Program-made: the position numbers and the translations under genes
In this document: piece after piece, positions 35,396 through 48,782 of the stretch
How the letters are laid out: each line of letters starts with the position of its first letter
Position numbering within the stretch: position 1 is the stretch's first letter
Assembly (NCBI GenBank): GCA_965153455.1
Contig: OZ234503.1
Coordinates: 682,001 to 746,000, forward strand
DNA length: 64,000 nt
Source: Sphagnum compactum
Taxonomy: Eukaryota; Bryophyta; Sphagnopsida; Sphagnales
Direction: 5' to 3'
Notes under the pieces: model-generated
The model's input: only the letters and a program-made list of their open reading frames with translations
Database searches by the model: none
Told to the model about the DNA's origin: nothing

Positions 35396-38300
35396 CTAAT
35401 TCACTGAGCTTGCATCTTCGAATGGCAGAGGTACTGTCTTGATGGCACGGTAATGTCCCACATTGTTCAGGTGCTCATTCTCCAACCTACATTAGAATAA
35501 GGAGGGGAGGTGAAGCACGAAACAAGTCTCATTCTTGACAAGATGCAATTGTGCAGTGGAGGACCTTCTGCTGTAATAAATTAGAAGTGCTTGAGATATG
35601 TCTGGCCACCTACAGGTTCAAATAAGAATAAAAAATGCATCTGATTCTCACTCACACCCATGGTACAAGACCTATGAAATAATTACAAATATGAAGAACC
35701 ATTAGAATTTTTCTTGTGTATGTGAAAGGTGCCTTACTGACAGTAAAATTTATGTTTCAACAGAGGATGGCACCATATGTGTAAGGTGCCTCTTTTCCTC
35801 TCAAACAAATCACAGCTGTCTGTTTATGAAAGCCAAATTCTACCAGTACTTTACACATACAAAGATCTGTAGATGGATAGGTTGTACCACCATGTGAGGC
35901 AGATTCAGAAAAGAGGTGCACCTGTAGAAATTCCACTGCCCTCGCCGCAGAATCTCAAGGGAAGCAAATAAGAAGTCTGTGACATAGCCATCCACACCTC
36001 CAATCCTGAGATGTGGTATTGACTGCAACCAAGAAAGTCGGAGTAGCAAGTTTAGCACCTGCCACATCAAATGGGCATGGTAAGGATTACTATGGGAGCA
36101 TACAGAGGAAGCCCAATGTAAAATGCATTCAAAGTAGAAGCAATGTTCATAGAGACCATCCTGAAATTTGGTAATGCAGAGGGAGTTGCTGCATTTCATT
36201 GATGCAGCAAAGCATTGTGCTATATACCATGGATGCAAAGTAGATTGACTTGTGGTCAAGGAGGAGCTGGTCGCGAAGCCATGGATTTTGTGAATTGGGA
36301 TGAAGAAGGCCCCAGTCCACTACAACATCCCAATACACTTGATATATTGTTGCAATACTGGAAACAATGAAGAAAATGGTGAGCCAAGCCACACCAGGGT
36401 TCAAGTTATATACTATTCTCAAGGCCAATGCTGCCGCAGCTGATAAATACTTCCCCGCATTTGCCAAATGTATAGTATCACTCTCATCAGCCCAGCGCCT
36501 CATACACTGTTCCTCCCATCAGTACAGTAGTCAAGGCGATTACATCAGATGCAGCCTTGTAAGAAAGTGGAGGTGCCTGACGAAGAGGAACATGAAGTTG
36601 AACAGGAAAATGTTTCTATCAACAGAAAGGTTCAGAGATAGAAAAAGAGAAACCTGCCAGAACCGCCACCAGTAAGGTAAAAGAGCAAGGACAAATGTCC
36701 AATTCTTGAAGCAAGCACTATTGGTGCAAGCATTGCTGTTCATGGTCAAGAAATGTCCTCCACCATAATAGCACAAAACAAACTCGAAATTTCTCAGGGT
36801 TGAGACCTGTCAGCCCAAGAATATTGGTCCTGTAAGATCCTTCCTAGCACAATTCCCTCTTTTCCTCTATCTCATCAGTACACTATAGTTGCAGCATGCC
36901 TTTTCAAAAGAGACCAGGTGAGATGGGTGAAAGTTTCTTGAAGTTCAGACATATTACAAACCTGGCTTGTTAGCTGATCAGCAAGGAAAAAATCAGCTAG
37001 CCCCACCTGCAACACCATTCATTCTTCATGTATCATACAGCTTTTGGGGTACTTAAATGTGTCATCTGATGCATTGAATCTAATGAATTGGCAAAATGAG
37101 CACCTTGTAAAAGGGTGCACAAATAACATGCTGCCAGACTCTCAGAAAGAAGAAACGGCTGGAACGGTAGCACAAATTAAGAGGATTGAATAGCAGTACC
37201 AAAAATACCTGCTCAAATCACCATCCATTAAGAAGTCAGAGGCACCAGTTGAAGAACACCAACATAGATTCTTGTTTTCATAGACTAATATGTGCTATCG
37301 AGTGAATAGATGCAACACGTGTGGCAACTCTATTGCAATTCATTGAAACTATGGAAGGCCCTGGAATTAACTCATGAGAAAGTGTTTCCAAGTCCTTAAA
37401 TTGATGAGGCAAGAAGTATTGCATTCAACTGGTCAAGAGTAAATCTGGTTTGGAAGTTTTTCAAGCCAGATTTGCTCTTCAGAACATGAGGATATCCAGT
37501 TTTGCAACTGACCAGCATAACTGCCACAGGAATGAGGTCAACATAAGCAGATGCTTGTGCATGAAAGAGCATTGAATGGATGCTCAAATGCATCACCATA
37601 GCTCCTATAAGCACAGTGGTTAGTGCTGTGCAGACCAGGAGGACTTCCTCACAATGAAGTTCCGAACCAGGGGAAAACTCAAAGATGAAGGTGTAGTTGA
37701 TGTGAACACGCTTCCACATGTATAGGTTCCATCCATACATGTACACATGGATAAGCACCAGTGCCACCAAGCTGTGCACCCATCAAACCATGCACGCCAA
37801 AGGAGAGGAACATTCAGACTATCTATCAGCATGCACCTTTGAAAGGAAAGCTAAAAATTGCTATCCTAGAGAAAACATCTGGTGATTATATCTGAGTAAA
37901 TTGGTTGGTAAAGAGGATAAATGAGAGTAAGGCAATAAGATAGTGCCTGAAAGTTGGGAAAATGGTCTGCAAATAAGTCAAATATTTCATTTTTCTGTAA
38001 TCCCCATCTAGTTGCAGTATGCAGCCAAATGCTAAGATCAGCATCAATGAACACCCAGTGAAAAACCCTGCACAAGAGCAAGATGGAACCAGAATTTAGA
38101 ACTCACAATTGTACACCAGAAATCTATGGATGATCTCAATGAGCTTCAAATTTTCAGTAAGTAATAGGACCACAGCACAACATTGGAGGCTCTGATGCTT
38201 CTTGCCTTATGAATGTATCAACCCCTTGTGCACTGACAGCAACAATTTCTGCACTTGGATTTGGCTCTTTAAGGTGAAAGGGATGCCTCCATACAAAACC

Positions 38301-41300
38301 ACTAAAATGTGAACCCATGTTCGACAATGGTAATGATTTTTATCATACCTAGTAAATACGTCAGACTGTGAGGGGCTGTTTGGTGAATTGGTCTCAGTGC
38401 TGCCATGGCCTGCCGCTGATTACCTGACGTGAAATGTTCTGCAAATGTGACCTCTACCTTCCCCATAAGTTGACTTATCTGCCATATCCAAGCAAATTGT
38501 ATACTTTCAGAAGTCCACATTTTTTCTAGTTCATATATCATACAGGTTTCAAATTTTCTTCCTAGCTGCAGATCAGGGAGTTGACCAATTCAGACCAGTC
38601 CTTCTATCAGCTGTCTCAACAGTTGCAGAATTGACCTTGCAGATCAGGAACAAGAGTCGTCAACCTTCTCAGAGGAATTGATGTAAGCACAATCCACATG
38701 ATGCATATAGCTTTGAGCTATAAACAAACCAGTGACCTGCACCAACCCCCAGCAACTGTTGTATGAAAAGAGCACCAGACCACTTCAAAGTAGTTGAAAC
38801 ACTCATAACTGAGAAACAAATCTCATTGCAACTATAGTAAGCAAAAGCTGTGAAAAACACATCATCCATTCTGAGAAACTCATCCTCCCAGGCTTGCAGC
38901 ACAAGAAGAAAACTCCGAGAAAGACAAGCAGTCAGCTAAAATGTAGACACTATGCATGCTCTGAATACTCAAAATCTATCTCTGTTTGTGTTGCCAAAGC
39001 AAGGTGTGCAGAACTTTGGTCTAAGTTGGAGGAGGATAAACAGTGACTTTCTGAAACTGTTGTGCTTTGAATAGGATTATGATATCCAAGATATGAGATC
39101 AAAAAGGCTGGAAGAAGTCAGACAACCTTCTCATATTTCTGTAATATTTTTGCAAAAGCAGCCATGTTCAAGGAGCTGCCACAATATCCCCACAATGATT
39201 GTCAGGGTTCTGGTCTTGGTTCATTCACAAGGGACATGCACATTATGATGGCAGGATGAGTGATCTCCTAGAATGAGTATAAGCAGGAGAGAAAAAAGGA
39301 GTTAACAGCCAGTCGAGATGCATGCCTCCAGGTACATGCAACAATCAAGTGAAGTAAAATTGATTGCAGCAACAACTTGAAGTGACAATGGCCCAAAGAG
39401 TAGATTGCAACATATCAGGTCAGCATAAAAACAAGGATAGGACAAAGAAAACACATAAACATCTGCTTGAAAGGTCAGAGAACTGAACTGTGAAAAAGAA
39501 GAAGAAAGAAAAAGAAAAGTGGCTACAATAGGAAGACAAAAGATGAGAGTACCCAAGGCCAGAGTCTCAAGCACTTTGAGCCTCAAAGATAGAAAATGTA
39601 TGAAACCTGAAGCTCTTCAGCATACCAAGCCCTCGGTAGAAGTCAATGAATGCCACCCGCAGCATGTCTGCAGCACTTTGAACCTTCTTTTGGCTGAAGG
39701 CAATGTCTTCTTGTCCTATATAGTCAGTCATCAATCTTTTTGACTGACAAAACACATCCTCCCATAGCATCTCTGAGATTGCTGAGATCATTGCCATAGA
39801 GGCAGACTGAGGTATGCTCCATCTAATTTGGGATCCATACATAGAAGCTCTTGTGAGTAGAGTCCCTGCAGCAACTTCTGAAGGAATCAAACCTGCATTG
39901 GATCCAAAAGCAAGCTCCCAGGAATCCATGGTTCTTCTCCTCCATGGCACACCAGTTACAGATGTTGCTGCAAGGGTTGCCTTTGCTATTGAATCAATCA
40001 GCTCATCATTCTTATCAAGGTAACCTGACTCTGGCATGCTTGCACAGGAGTTCCCTGCATCTGTACAATATGAGACACGATGTCAAAATATGTTGGATTT
40101 ATGAGAAGAATGTCTTGAAAGCTTATATGTGCTGTGCCATTTTCAAATAACACCAGGGAGATCAAGGATGTCTGATCACGACTTCTTTGGGTACAGCACC
40201 CTGATTGGAAAGCTTGAAATACCAGGGGAGGCGAGACTATTTCATATCTGAATACAGTGCACTTGCCTATTGATGGATGTGATGGGAGGATTGTACTATA
40301 CTGCTGGGCCTCCATCAAAATCTGTTTCTGCTTCAGTAGTTTCTTCACTCCAGTCAGTGCAAAAATCTGCTTCTCCAATAGCATTTCGTACTGCACAAAC
40401 TCCTCCTCTTTGTTTCTGTAGAACTCATTCACTTTATTGAACTGAGAATCCAGACTTGCAAAAAACCTCCTGTCATAGTCTGATTGAGCAATTTGTCCAA
40501 ATAATTCAGTCTCATAAACGAGCTCATCTCCCATGTCTGATTTTCTACAGTGTACCTGTTGTTAGTCAGCTGTAAGAAAGCAGTCTTTTCTGCATTCATC
40601 AACTTACTACTTCAACACAGCAGGAATCCATTCTCTAAGCATTTGGGAAGGGAGAAGAAGCTTAATCAGCCCTAATGCTCCTGTCTATATTGCATGCTGT
40701 AGATCTGTTCTATCAGTTGAAGGTGAGCAGTGCAGGATCTGATACTTAAGGATTTCCAGTAAGTAACAGATTTCTGAAGCTGTAGAACGGTTGAACACAT
40801 TTGGATTTCAGCTCAAATTTCAAGGAACTTGAACATCTTACATCTCCCAGGAACTGAACTTGACTTGTACATTCTGTAAGCTTTCAGCATACAGACATTG
40901 CAATCCTACCCATCTGGACATGTTTGCGGGTCTTTACAACGTGATTCAATTCCATCTCATTACAAAAAATTGAACTCTGACTGTTTATGTAATGACAGAA
41001 AGGTTAGAATCAATTTTAAACAGATCACAGCCAATAGAACAAGAAACCGGGGATTCAAGAAATCAGCAGCAAAGCTCAACCAATGATATCTGAAGTTGCA
41101 CTCAATGGATTCCGTGAAACAATTAGTCCTTGAACATAAGATGGTGTGCAACGGCATTGCGGGTACACCGATAGTGACACACACAAACACAAAAGGAAAA
41201 AGGGTATCATGTGGGGACTCTGCAGTTGTACCTGAATGAGATTGCTGTGATACCGCAGGCTTCTATGAGCACATTTGTGAAAATTGAAGGGACTTGCTGG

Positions 41301-41447
41301 AGCTACAGAGGCTGGATCAATTGGCATACCAATGCGCTGATTTAGCCTGATTTTCTTCAAGTCCTTTTTCAGAAGATTGTACTGGCAGTAAGCTCCTCTC
41401 CACTCCGGTACTAATTGCATCTCCAATTGTTCCGAGAACTTTACCAT
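35396..41447 (-). CDS. PHO1: PHO1-type phosphate exporter (SPX-EXS protein)
   Basis: PHO1 proteins export phosphate from cells; the SPX domain senses inositol pyrophosphates, and the EXS domain is membrane-bound (Golgi/endomembranes). I assemble 14 exons: 41232-41447, 40267-40555, 39607-40054 (or from 40060), 39127-39175, 38861-38935, 38349-38478, 37947-38067, 37513-37771, 37104-37208, 36962-37006, 36654-36806, 36228-36506, 35922-36058, 35396-35486. All phases agree and give 798 aa, the usual size. SPX starts [20 protein letters not shown] with the basic [10 protein letters not shown]; its second half ends [20 protein letters not shown]. Then come AEHF...AMAALRP, membrane segments ([32 protein letters not shown]), [65 protein letters not shown] and [10 protein letters not shown]. 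No in-frame ATG precedes 41447 before a stop. Introns 2 and 7 appear to be GC-AG, and several donors are weak. Confidence 0.93.
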
Positions 41448-44400
41448 TTTTTCGTAGTACACCCGGGCGGCTACAGGCAAACCCGAATGACATAAGAAGA
41501 ACTTCCTCACCTGGACCGATTGTCGGGTCGTAACCTTGTCCAGATGCTTCAGCCCGTCTGCTCCTTAGAATCAGCTATCATGTCAAGTGGCTCGCAGGTG
41601 CTTACGGACACAATTTCCTTCCCGCCAACATTCATGGCTGAAATTTTTCAAACATTGTCGCTACAAAGGCAAAGCTGCAACAGGCACGGTTCCAAAATAC
41701 AGCCTGAGAGCTTGTTGTTCACAAAGTCAGTCAGAGAGCCTGCAAAAAGCACCAGTGGCACACATAGGAAAACTCGCGAGTAGCATTTGCAGAAAAACAC
41801 ATGATCCACATGTCGCCTGCTCACGATGTGCAAGTTCCATCTTAATATCGAAGCCAATTCTTCAGATCTGTTTTTAGTAACAATTACCAGCGTCATGTGT
41901 TCACGATGAGTGAAATTCACATGCCATGTTGACGACAAAACACAGCAGATCTGGACTCTGGAGTGGATGTGAACCTATGTTTGCGTAGCCTTGTTCAGAT
42001 CCGCATACTGGACAGCACCGAGATCTGCTTCAGAAGATGATAAGCCTCGCATCTCCATCTCCAGGAGTAATTTGAAAGCATGAATTCTCGAACAATACCT
42101 GTGTCAACCAAGGGTTAGTCAATATCTCCATCTGACTTTGAATTTCAGAAGAGACGTGTATTCATGGCTCCTTCAAACCAAGCTTTCTATTAAGCTTCTT
42201 GACTGCAATCTTGCGTGCAGATTACACACAACTGCAGTGCTTCGAGAGCAAGCTGGCTTATGCATCCTGAGCAGTCACAAAATCTTTTTGAATAATCGAG
42301 TATTCCTAGAAAGAATCTGAAGCAGCATGCAAGTAACAATTCAGGAACAGCTCAGATCGGGGTGTGCCTGCACTAATTGGGCCATGTTCCTCCCACACAC
42401 GGTCTTATAGGCCTACGTTTGCTTCGGGCTCAAGCTCTACTTTAAACAAAAGAATTATGAGATGTAAGTAGTCACTATTACGACTGCAAGACGGCTGAAG
42501 GCCATCATCATCTAGTACGAGTTTAACCATCGCTAAATTATGAATGTACGCGCGCACTCCAATCTTGCGGTGCGGTACGTGCGGTTGCCGTTCCACATGC
42601 AGTCGGAAACGCATGAGTCGATCACGAGGTCCTCAAGCACAATATTGCTTTCCCGACATTGATCCACGTCCCAGCTCACGATTGCGCCACATACACGTAC
42701 ATTACTCCCATGAAAAAAACTTCCTGATCAATCAAGCATGGCTTACCACACATCAGAATAACGATTTCAAGAAATCAACGCTGCGATTAACCATCCATAG
42801 AGCTCGGAATATATATGATTCAGTTCTGCTCCAACAATGTTCACACAATATCGATCTACAATACCAGCGCCTCGAAACAGGGGATGATCAACCATTGGAA
42901 AATGCTAACTCACAGGATGATGATGCCATTTGCCACTTTCGTATCAAGTACTGACTCATAAATCTCGCAAGGAACAGCAGCTACTCTAAAACAGCTTATC
43001 ATCTAGTGTACAATGAATCTTGATCACAGTAGTACATACATCGTGAAAAGGAAAAAAACTTCCTACACATAATAATATGGCGTGTATAATAACATCGTCT
43101 GCTGCTGCACTCCGCCGCTATTGCAGCAGCTGGTCGCCACCATCATCTGCTACACGTGATCCCTGTTGTGCAGCAAAGCGCAAGAGAGAAGCAACAATCT
43201 GTTCGCTGCTGCATGGGGTGAGTGAGGAGGAGGAGTGGGGAGTTGGGAGAGAAGGACGACTACGGGCAGCAGACATGCAACAAGCGTGCTAGAAGTGGTG
43301 AAACTGTTTAATGATCTAAAGTTTTTTTCTTGGAATTTTGTATTATTTTGTTGTCACATGTATTTAATTAATTTTGAAATAAATTGTTAATTTTGAACTT
43401 TTTGTACTCAATGGTTACAATTAGAAAAAATCTTATATTTAAGACAAAACATTGGAAATATCTATTTGTTGAATCATTTAATGAAACGAGACATTATTAA
43501 TATATATTGTTACATTATATAATGATTTTAGATTTACTTTTTTTTTTTCACATTTCAAATCTTCAAATGATTGTTTATTAATTCTAAATTTTTAAAATTT
43601 TAAAATTAACTAAGGGTTGCATTCACAAGAAAAGAAGCCACAGACTATATGTGTAATAAAAGAAGCCAAAGATTACGTGTACACACATGAAATTTTGCAT
43701 CTCATGATTTTGAAAAATAATTACATGAATTGTAAGGATTATAATTTAATGAAATCGTTTTTAAAATGTTTGTTATATTTTTAATATGTTTCATTGGTCA
43801 TAAAGTGTATAATTAAAAATGAATAATTCAATGTGTAAAATGATGTTAAAATTTTGAACATCTTTTATTTTATGTAAAATCAAACCATTAATTTTTTAAA
43901 ATTGTGTATAATCATATATTGATGAATATGAAAGTATGATATCATTAAAAATTTGAATATATGTTTTATTTTAATTATCTACAATAGTTTTTTTAAAGTG
44001 TTTAAACTTACTTTTGATCACTTAAACTACATAATTTGAAAAACTATTTCAAACAAAAATCATACATTTTGATATAAGCAAAGACAAAGTTGCACTTTCA
44101 TAAATATTGAACGTGCTATATAACATTATTTTCTTTTCTTTATGAATATGTTTTGCTCCATTTGAAACGATGTTAAAAAAATGTATGTTTGATAAACTCA
44201 ATGTATAATGTATCATTGAAGTTTTAAAACACATTTTTTTTAAAAATATTGACATGTTTATTTTTGTTGGAATCTCCACATTTGATTAAATTCAAATTTT
44301 ATTATTTAAAATTTTAATTTAATTACATATTATTTTAAAATTCATGAAAACACATATGAATTAAACTGAGACCAGAGATTCTCTTTAAGAGAGGGAGAGA

Positions 44401-45468
44401 TGCAAAACACTAGTAAACTCCCACCCAACACTGGAAAGAACTAACAGCCTCAAGTATTCAACTTTGCCTAAGCATGGATGGTTTTCATGTAAGGGTTTAG
44501 GTCCATAGCATGGTTACACTAGAATGGTAATGCTAGTTTCTGTAAACAAAAAAGAATAATTATTTCATTTTCAAATTTATATAGATATTTTCAAATTTTC
44601 ATTGAATTAAAAATTGTAACCTCCATCAAAGAAACAAATTAAATCACATCTTCTACTATTATGACATTTGAGATAACCTTTGCAAGGTATCTTCACGTTC
44701 AGGTATACCAAAAAGGTTATCATTATTGTTTCAATCTTTTTAAAAGGATTTCTTATTAGGCATTTAACTGAGTATAAAAAAGATATTTTTAAAATTAATT
44801 TCTTAATTAAATGCATTACAAGTTTAATTTTCAAAGATTGTTTTCTTTCAAATTGTGGCTATTCAAAGATATCAAACAATGCATATTAAGAATAAAAGGA
44901 AAATTGTCATGAGATTTAAGGATTTAAAAAAAATTGTAACCTTTTCATTTTCATGTATGTGATTGATATATTTGAATAAATGAATATAAAGAAAAATGAT
45001 ATATATTTTTAATGTATTTCAATTATGGCCTCAAATAAAAACTAATCAAATTTATTAAAGAACTACCAAATGTAGTCTAGGTGATACATCTTAGCACAAA
45101 GACACCCTAAAAACTTGAAAAGTTCAAAACCTTAAAGGTTCTTTATTTTTTTTGTAAGAACCAGCTTGAATCCATTTAGAGAAAGATTTGCCCCAAAACT
45201 AATTTTTCCAATCTTCATTTTTGACTACCCTTCACATTAATTTTGTGTGTGACTAATTTCCTTTTTATTATGGTAATCTATAGTCTGACATTTCATTCCA
45301 TTTTAATCCCAAATTTAACCTAAATTAGTTGTTGACCCTCCATAGTTCAATACTTGGTTCAATATCATTTTGAGTTTTTGGGGTTTGGAAATTAGGTGTT
45401 ATTCATGACATGAATCTTTTTAGGAGGTTTGAATTTTTGGGGTTTTGTTATATTTTGTGAAAAGACTA
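41448..45468. other. Intergenic region upstream of PHO1
   Basis: The first part is the likely promoter and 5' leader of PHO1. A more GC-rich patch at 42500-43300 holds a 71-codon frame (43077-43292, +) starting MACIITSSAAALRRYC, with a Ser/Arg-rich start that could be a transit peptide or exon, but nothing continues it; I do not call a gene. From 43310 to 45460 the sequence is very AT-rich and featureless. Confidence 0.45.
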
Positions 45469-45802
45469 AGGCCCACTTTAGACGAGTGTCTAGGGTCCAA
45501 TTTCATAGGAACCAATTTGGACTGATTTGAAGCAAATTTAATCATTGAGTTGGACTGCATCTTGGTCCTTAGCCTGATTCTTGGTTCTCCAAATCAGGAG
45601 CTCTCCTTTTAGCACTGTTTTTTGGTCCAAACCAATTGATTTTCCCTCCAAAACAGGTGCCATGTAGGTTTAGTCTCAATTTGCCACTTTTTGGTCTTGG
45701 ACCCTCGTCTAAAGGCCTTGGGACCAATTTAAAGCTTTTGACCAATAAGATTGCTTGAATTCAGTGGTCCCTGGACCTTGGACCCTCGTCTAAAGTCACC
45801 CT
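45469..45802. mobile_element. MITE-like element with terminal inverted repeats and TA flanks
   Basis: The left end reads AGGCCCACTTTAGACGAG. The right end, read inward on the other strand, is AGGGTGACTTTAGACGAG followed by GGTCCAA, which the left end also has after a short insertion. TA is present on both sides (45467-45468 and 45803-45804), as expected for Tc1/mariner-type (Stowaway-like) target duplication. The element is 334 bp without coding capacity. A third copy of the terminus (GGACCCTCGTCTAAAGGCC) sits inside near 45700-45719, so the right end is duplicated or another copy is nested. Class is inferred from TIR and TA only. Confidence 0.7.
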
Positions 45803-47432
45803 TAGTCACAATTTTATAAAACTTTCTTAAACAATTTTTGAGCAAACTTTTCTTTTCCAATTGAGTTGCAAGCATCCCAAAACAGAATTCACATTAATTT
45901 GTAACAGATTTTTAGAAAACTGGCAAAACCACTACTGGGTATGTACATCCATTTTAATATATCAGCCTAATAAGGTTAAATAAATAGAATTAGATATATA
46001 TAAGCCTGGTAAAGGTAAATTTTCTTTAAAAATTCAGAACTGGGCAGAGGTATAAAGGCGTTGTGATTTTATAAATTCGAATATGAGTAAAAATAAATGA
46101 GCATATGGTAAGAGTTCTGACTAAGGCAATTAATGTAATGAATGAACATAAAATGCTGAATATTTAGATATTCTATAATTATTCACCATAATTAGAACAA
46201 ATTCATTATAATGATATATATTGCAAAATATGGAAATCCATATATGCTATAATGATTTTGGCATAAATCCTGTATTTACCCTCCTCAAAAGTAAAGGTAA
46301 AACTGAACTCGATACTAATCAGTTAAAATGAAGATAGAACAAATCTGAAATATTTATCAACCAGGCAGGTTAATTAAAAAGGTAATCTTTTACATCTACT
46401 AACTGGTAGGGTATATTTTTGCCTTGTTATATACCAGGGTATGGGTTTTTCAATTTTGTGATGTAGCTGAAGTGGCAATCATCCATAAGATGATTTCGCC
46501 AGATTTGGCTACATACTAGATATGAAAGTAGGAAAAAAAAAAACAGAATCCTTCTATATTCTTGGCTAACTACTGGAACTTCTCATGAAAATCTGACAAT
46601 CTGAAAACTTTTTTTTTTCAAAATCTGGCGAATTTGGGTCATTTTTCCATGGAAGAATCCTTTATATAGGTCGAAATCATATTGCACTGTTATATACCCA
46701 TTGGCATATCAAGGTAATGGATTTACCCACCTAACACTGGTGAAAATGATTGTTGGTAGACAAAATTATAATAACACTCTCTCAACAACAACAAAACCCT
46801 CAAGATTGGACAATTTTTTGAAGGGCAATTTGTGGTAGAATATTACTTCTTAAAAAATTGTCCACTTTTGGCAGTTTTCTACCCCAAAAAGACCCATGTC
46901 CAAGAGACTTTTGCCATCAATTCATAATCATCCTCCAATACAACCCAAACTTAACTTTGTCAAAAGGCTTAACTCCCAATTTCTCAAATTCCTACATTCT
47001 CTTGAAAGTTTTCAGCCTTCCAAAAACATGAACACTTTTTTCAAAACATAACAGTTCTAGCCCTTTTTGCCTGTCTGACCTACCCAATGGTTTTCCATAT
47101 TTGTAGTACATCATGGAATTCAAGTGTCAAAAGTTGTTATGGAAGAGCTCATCATTATTGTCCTAAGTTGCCTCCTAAGGTGTGTTTGGTGGAGGATCCA
47201 TTGATCACAATACACTTCAAGCAAATTTCTAGTGTATTTGGACAACACACTATATCCATGAATATCCCTCCTAGGATAGAGAAGGATCATATGCTTACCC
47301 TTTCTGTTATGAGTGGGAGGGAAATTACGGCTGCTTCCGCGTAAGATACTTCTCACTCTCAAAAAATGGTGTTAGAACACTCTTCCTCTTACACCTTGTG
47401 ATCCACAAATGTTTAGTGTAAGTGAAGACCCC
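45803..47432. other. AT-rich intergenic region with repeat fragments
   Basis: No gene is supported. A segment at 46490-46690 contains 'cgccagatttggctacat' and 'aaaatctggcgaatttggg', which are short inverted fragments resembling dispersed repeats A and B. The rest is AT-rich. Confidence 0.45.
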
Positions 47433-47507
47433 GGGTGGGGGCATTCTTGAAATAAGGAGCCCAGTAGGAGGCAATGGTTGAATCCTCTGCATTTTGGGAA
47501 TGTCCCC
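47433..47507. mobile_element. Short foldback element related to the 6624-6675 hairpin
   Basis: The left end GGGTGGGGGCATTC and the right end ATTTTGGGAATGTCCCC form imperfect inverted ends (GGGGgCATTC / GAATGtCCCC) around about 50 bp. The same terminal block, GGGAATG followed by CCCCCAC, and the neighbouring TTATTT occur at the 6652-6683 arm. Relationship is inferred from this shared 20-25 bp. Confidence 0.45.
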
Positions 47508-48111
47508 AGCCATGGAATTCACTCGCCATAAAGCACGAAACAAATTACCATAAACCTAAACATTTATAGATCACAAGGGATAGGAGAGAGACCTTGTCCT
47601 TAAGAGTGAGAGGGAAATTGTGGCAGCAAACTTATAGCCATTAAGTATGCATAATTCCCTCCCACTCTTAAGGAGTAGCCATAATATCCTTCGTCTCTTT
47701 TCAAGGAAGGATATTCATGGACATAAGTATTAAGGTACCCTCCAAATGCACTAGGAGTTATCTTCAAGTGGTTTACATCCATGATAATGCTTGGCTAGTG
47801 CTTTCCAATGAGCAAAGCCCACAAATGTGGGACATTAATGCATGCGCTGACATCTAAACAACAGGGAGATTTCAAAGGCGACATGGAGTCAATCAATTGA
47901 AAGATAAGGGCAATAGGGTTGCAATTATATTTGGAAGGGGTGAAGTGGACAACACTTTTTATGCTTTCATCCTCTTATTATTGGCTATTGTTCTTGTCAG
48001 ATGCATCAACAAAGATATTTAAGATTTTTCTGATCAATTGTATTGTGCATTGACCTCCAAAAGCATATAAGCATCCAAGGGTTAAACTTCTTTACTTTCA
48101 TATCTTGTGTA

Positions 48112-48190
48112 TAGCCAAATTTGGCTAAATCTTCTTGTGGATGACCACCACTTCAGCTACATCCCAAATTTGAGGGAAAAAGAACACTAG
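48112..48190 (+). repeat. Dispersed repeat A, copy 2
   Basis: This is the best-preserved copy: 'tagccaaatttggctaaa', 'tcttgtggatgaccacca', 'cagctacatcccaaattt', 'gagggaaaaagaacacta'. The first block is an inverted repeat (AGCCAAA/TTTGGCT). The same blocks recur at 29366, 58472 and 63797. Confidence 0.75.
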
Positions 48191-48782
48191 TAGTTACAAA
48201 GAAAGCAAGAGGCCCTAAGGCTGTCCAGCTCTAAAATTTGTTTCATTTGGTTGGGTTGCATTCATCCATAATGGTTCATATAATCCATTTCTACATCATC
48301 TATCCATCAAGAACGAATCTTCAGATAGGTCTTTCAAGGAAACTCAACATTGTTGTCAGAGAGAAATTTATGGACCAAAAAGCTGAAATCTCTTTGAGGC
48401 TTTCTATACATTGAATCCAAGTGGGTTAAGAAGAGTCCCTTCAGATCAAGTTTATGCCAATATTGCCATTTAGACCTTCATACTTCAAGGCTATTCTCCA
48501 ACAAAGTTAGTCCAAATAAGCTTTTGCATTCAGCAATCAACAAAACATCAGGTTTAGCAACTAAAATATGACCTGAGAATTAGTGACAGACCATGAAACG
48601 TCCACTTGCTCTTTTGATCCTATACCAAGAAGTCAACTTGAACCATTCCCATTCTAAGATTGTCCCCACCACCATATCAGTTTGAATTTAGCTCAAAGTG
48701 TTCCTAGTGTGCATCAAACCATCTAAGCACACTGTGATTGAACCACAAAGCTTTATTTCTTAAAGCAAAAAACAAATATACA

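Noticed and set aside
37620-38081. Alternative - strand frames in PHO1 intron 7 and exon 7
   Set aside because: The frame that continues exon 6 (G-F-F-T-G-C) matches the family. The overlapping longer frames do not.
39302-39586. Hydrophobic 94-codon frame on - inside the PHO1 gene, considered as a membrane exon
   Set aside because: The PHO1 family alignment places SPX sequence on both sides, and exons 39607 and 39175 join in phase without it. It is intron sequence.
43077-43292. 71-codon GC-rich frame starting MACIITSSAAALRRYC
   Set aside because: It has a plausible ATG and a Ser/Arg-rich start, but no continuing exon and no family. A GC-rich patch makes a chance frame likely.
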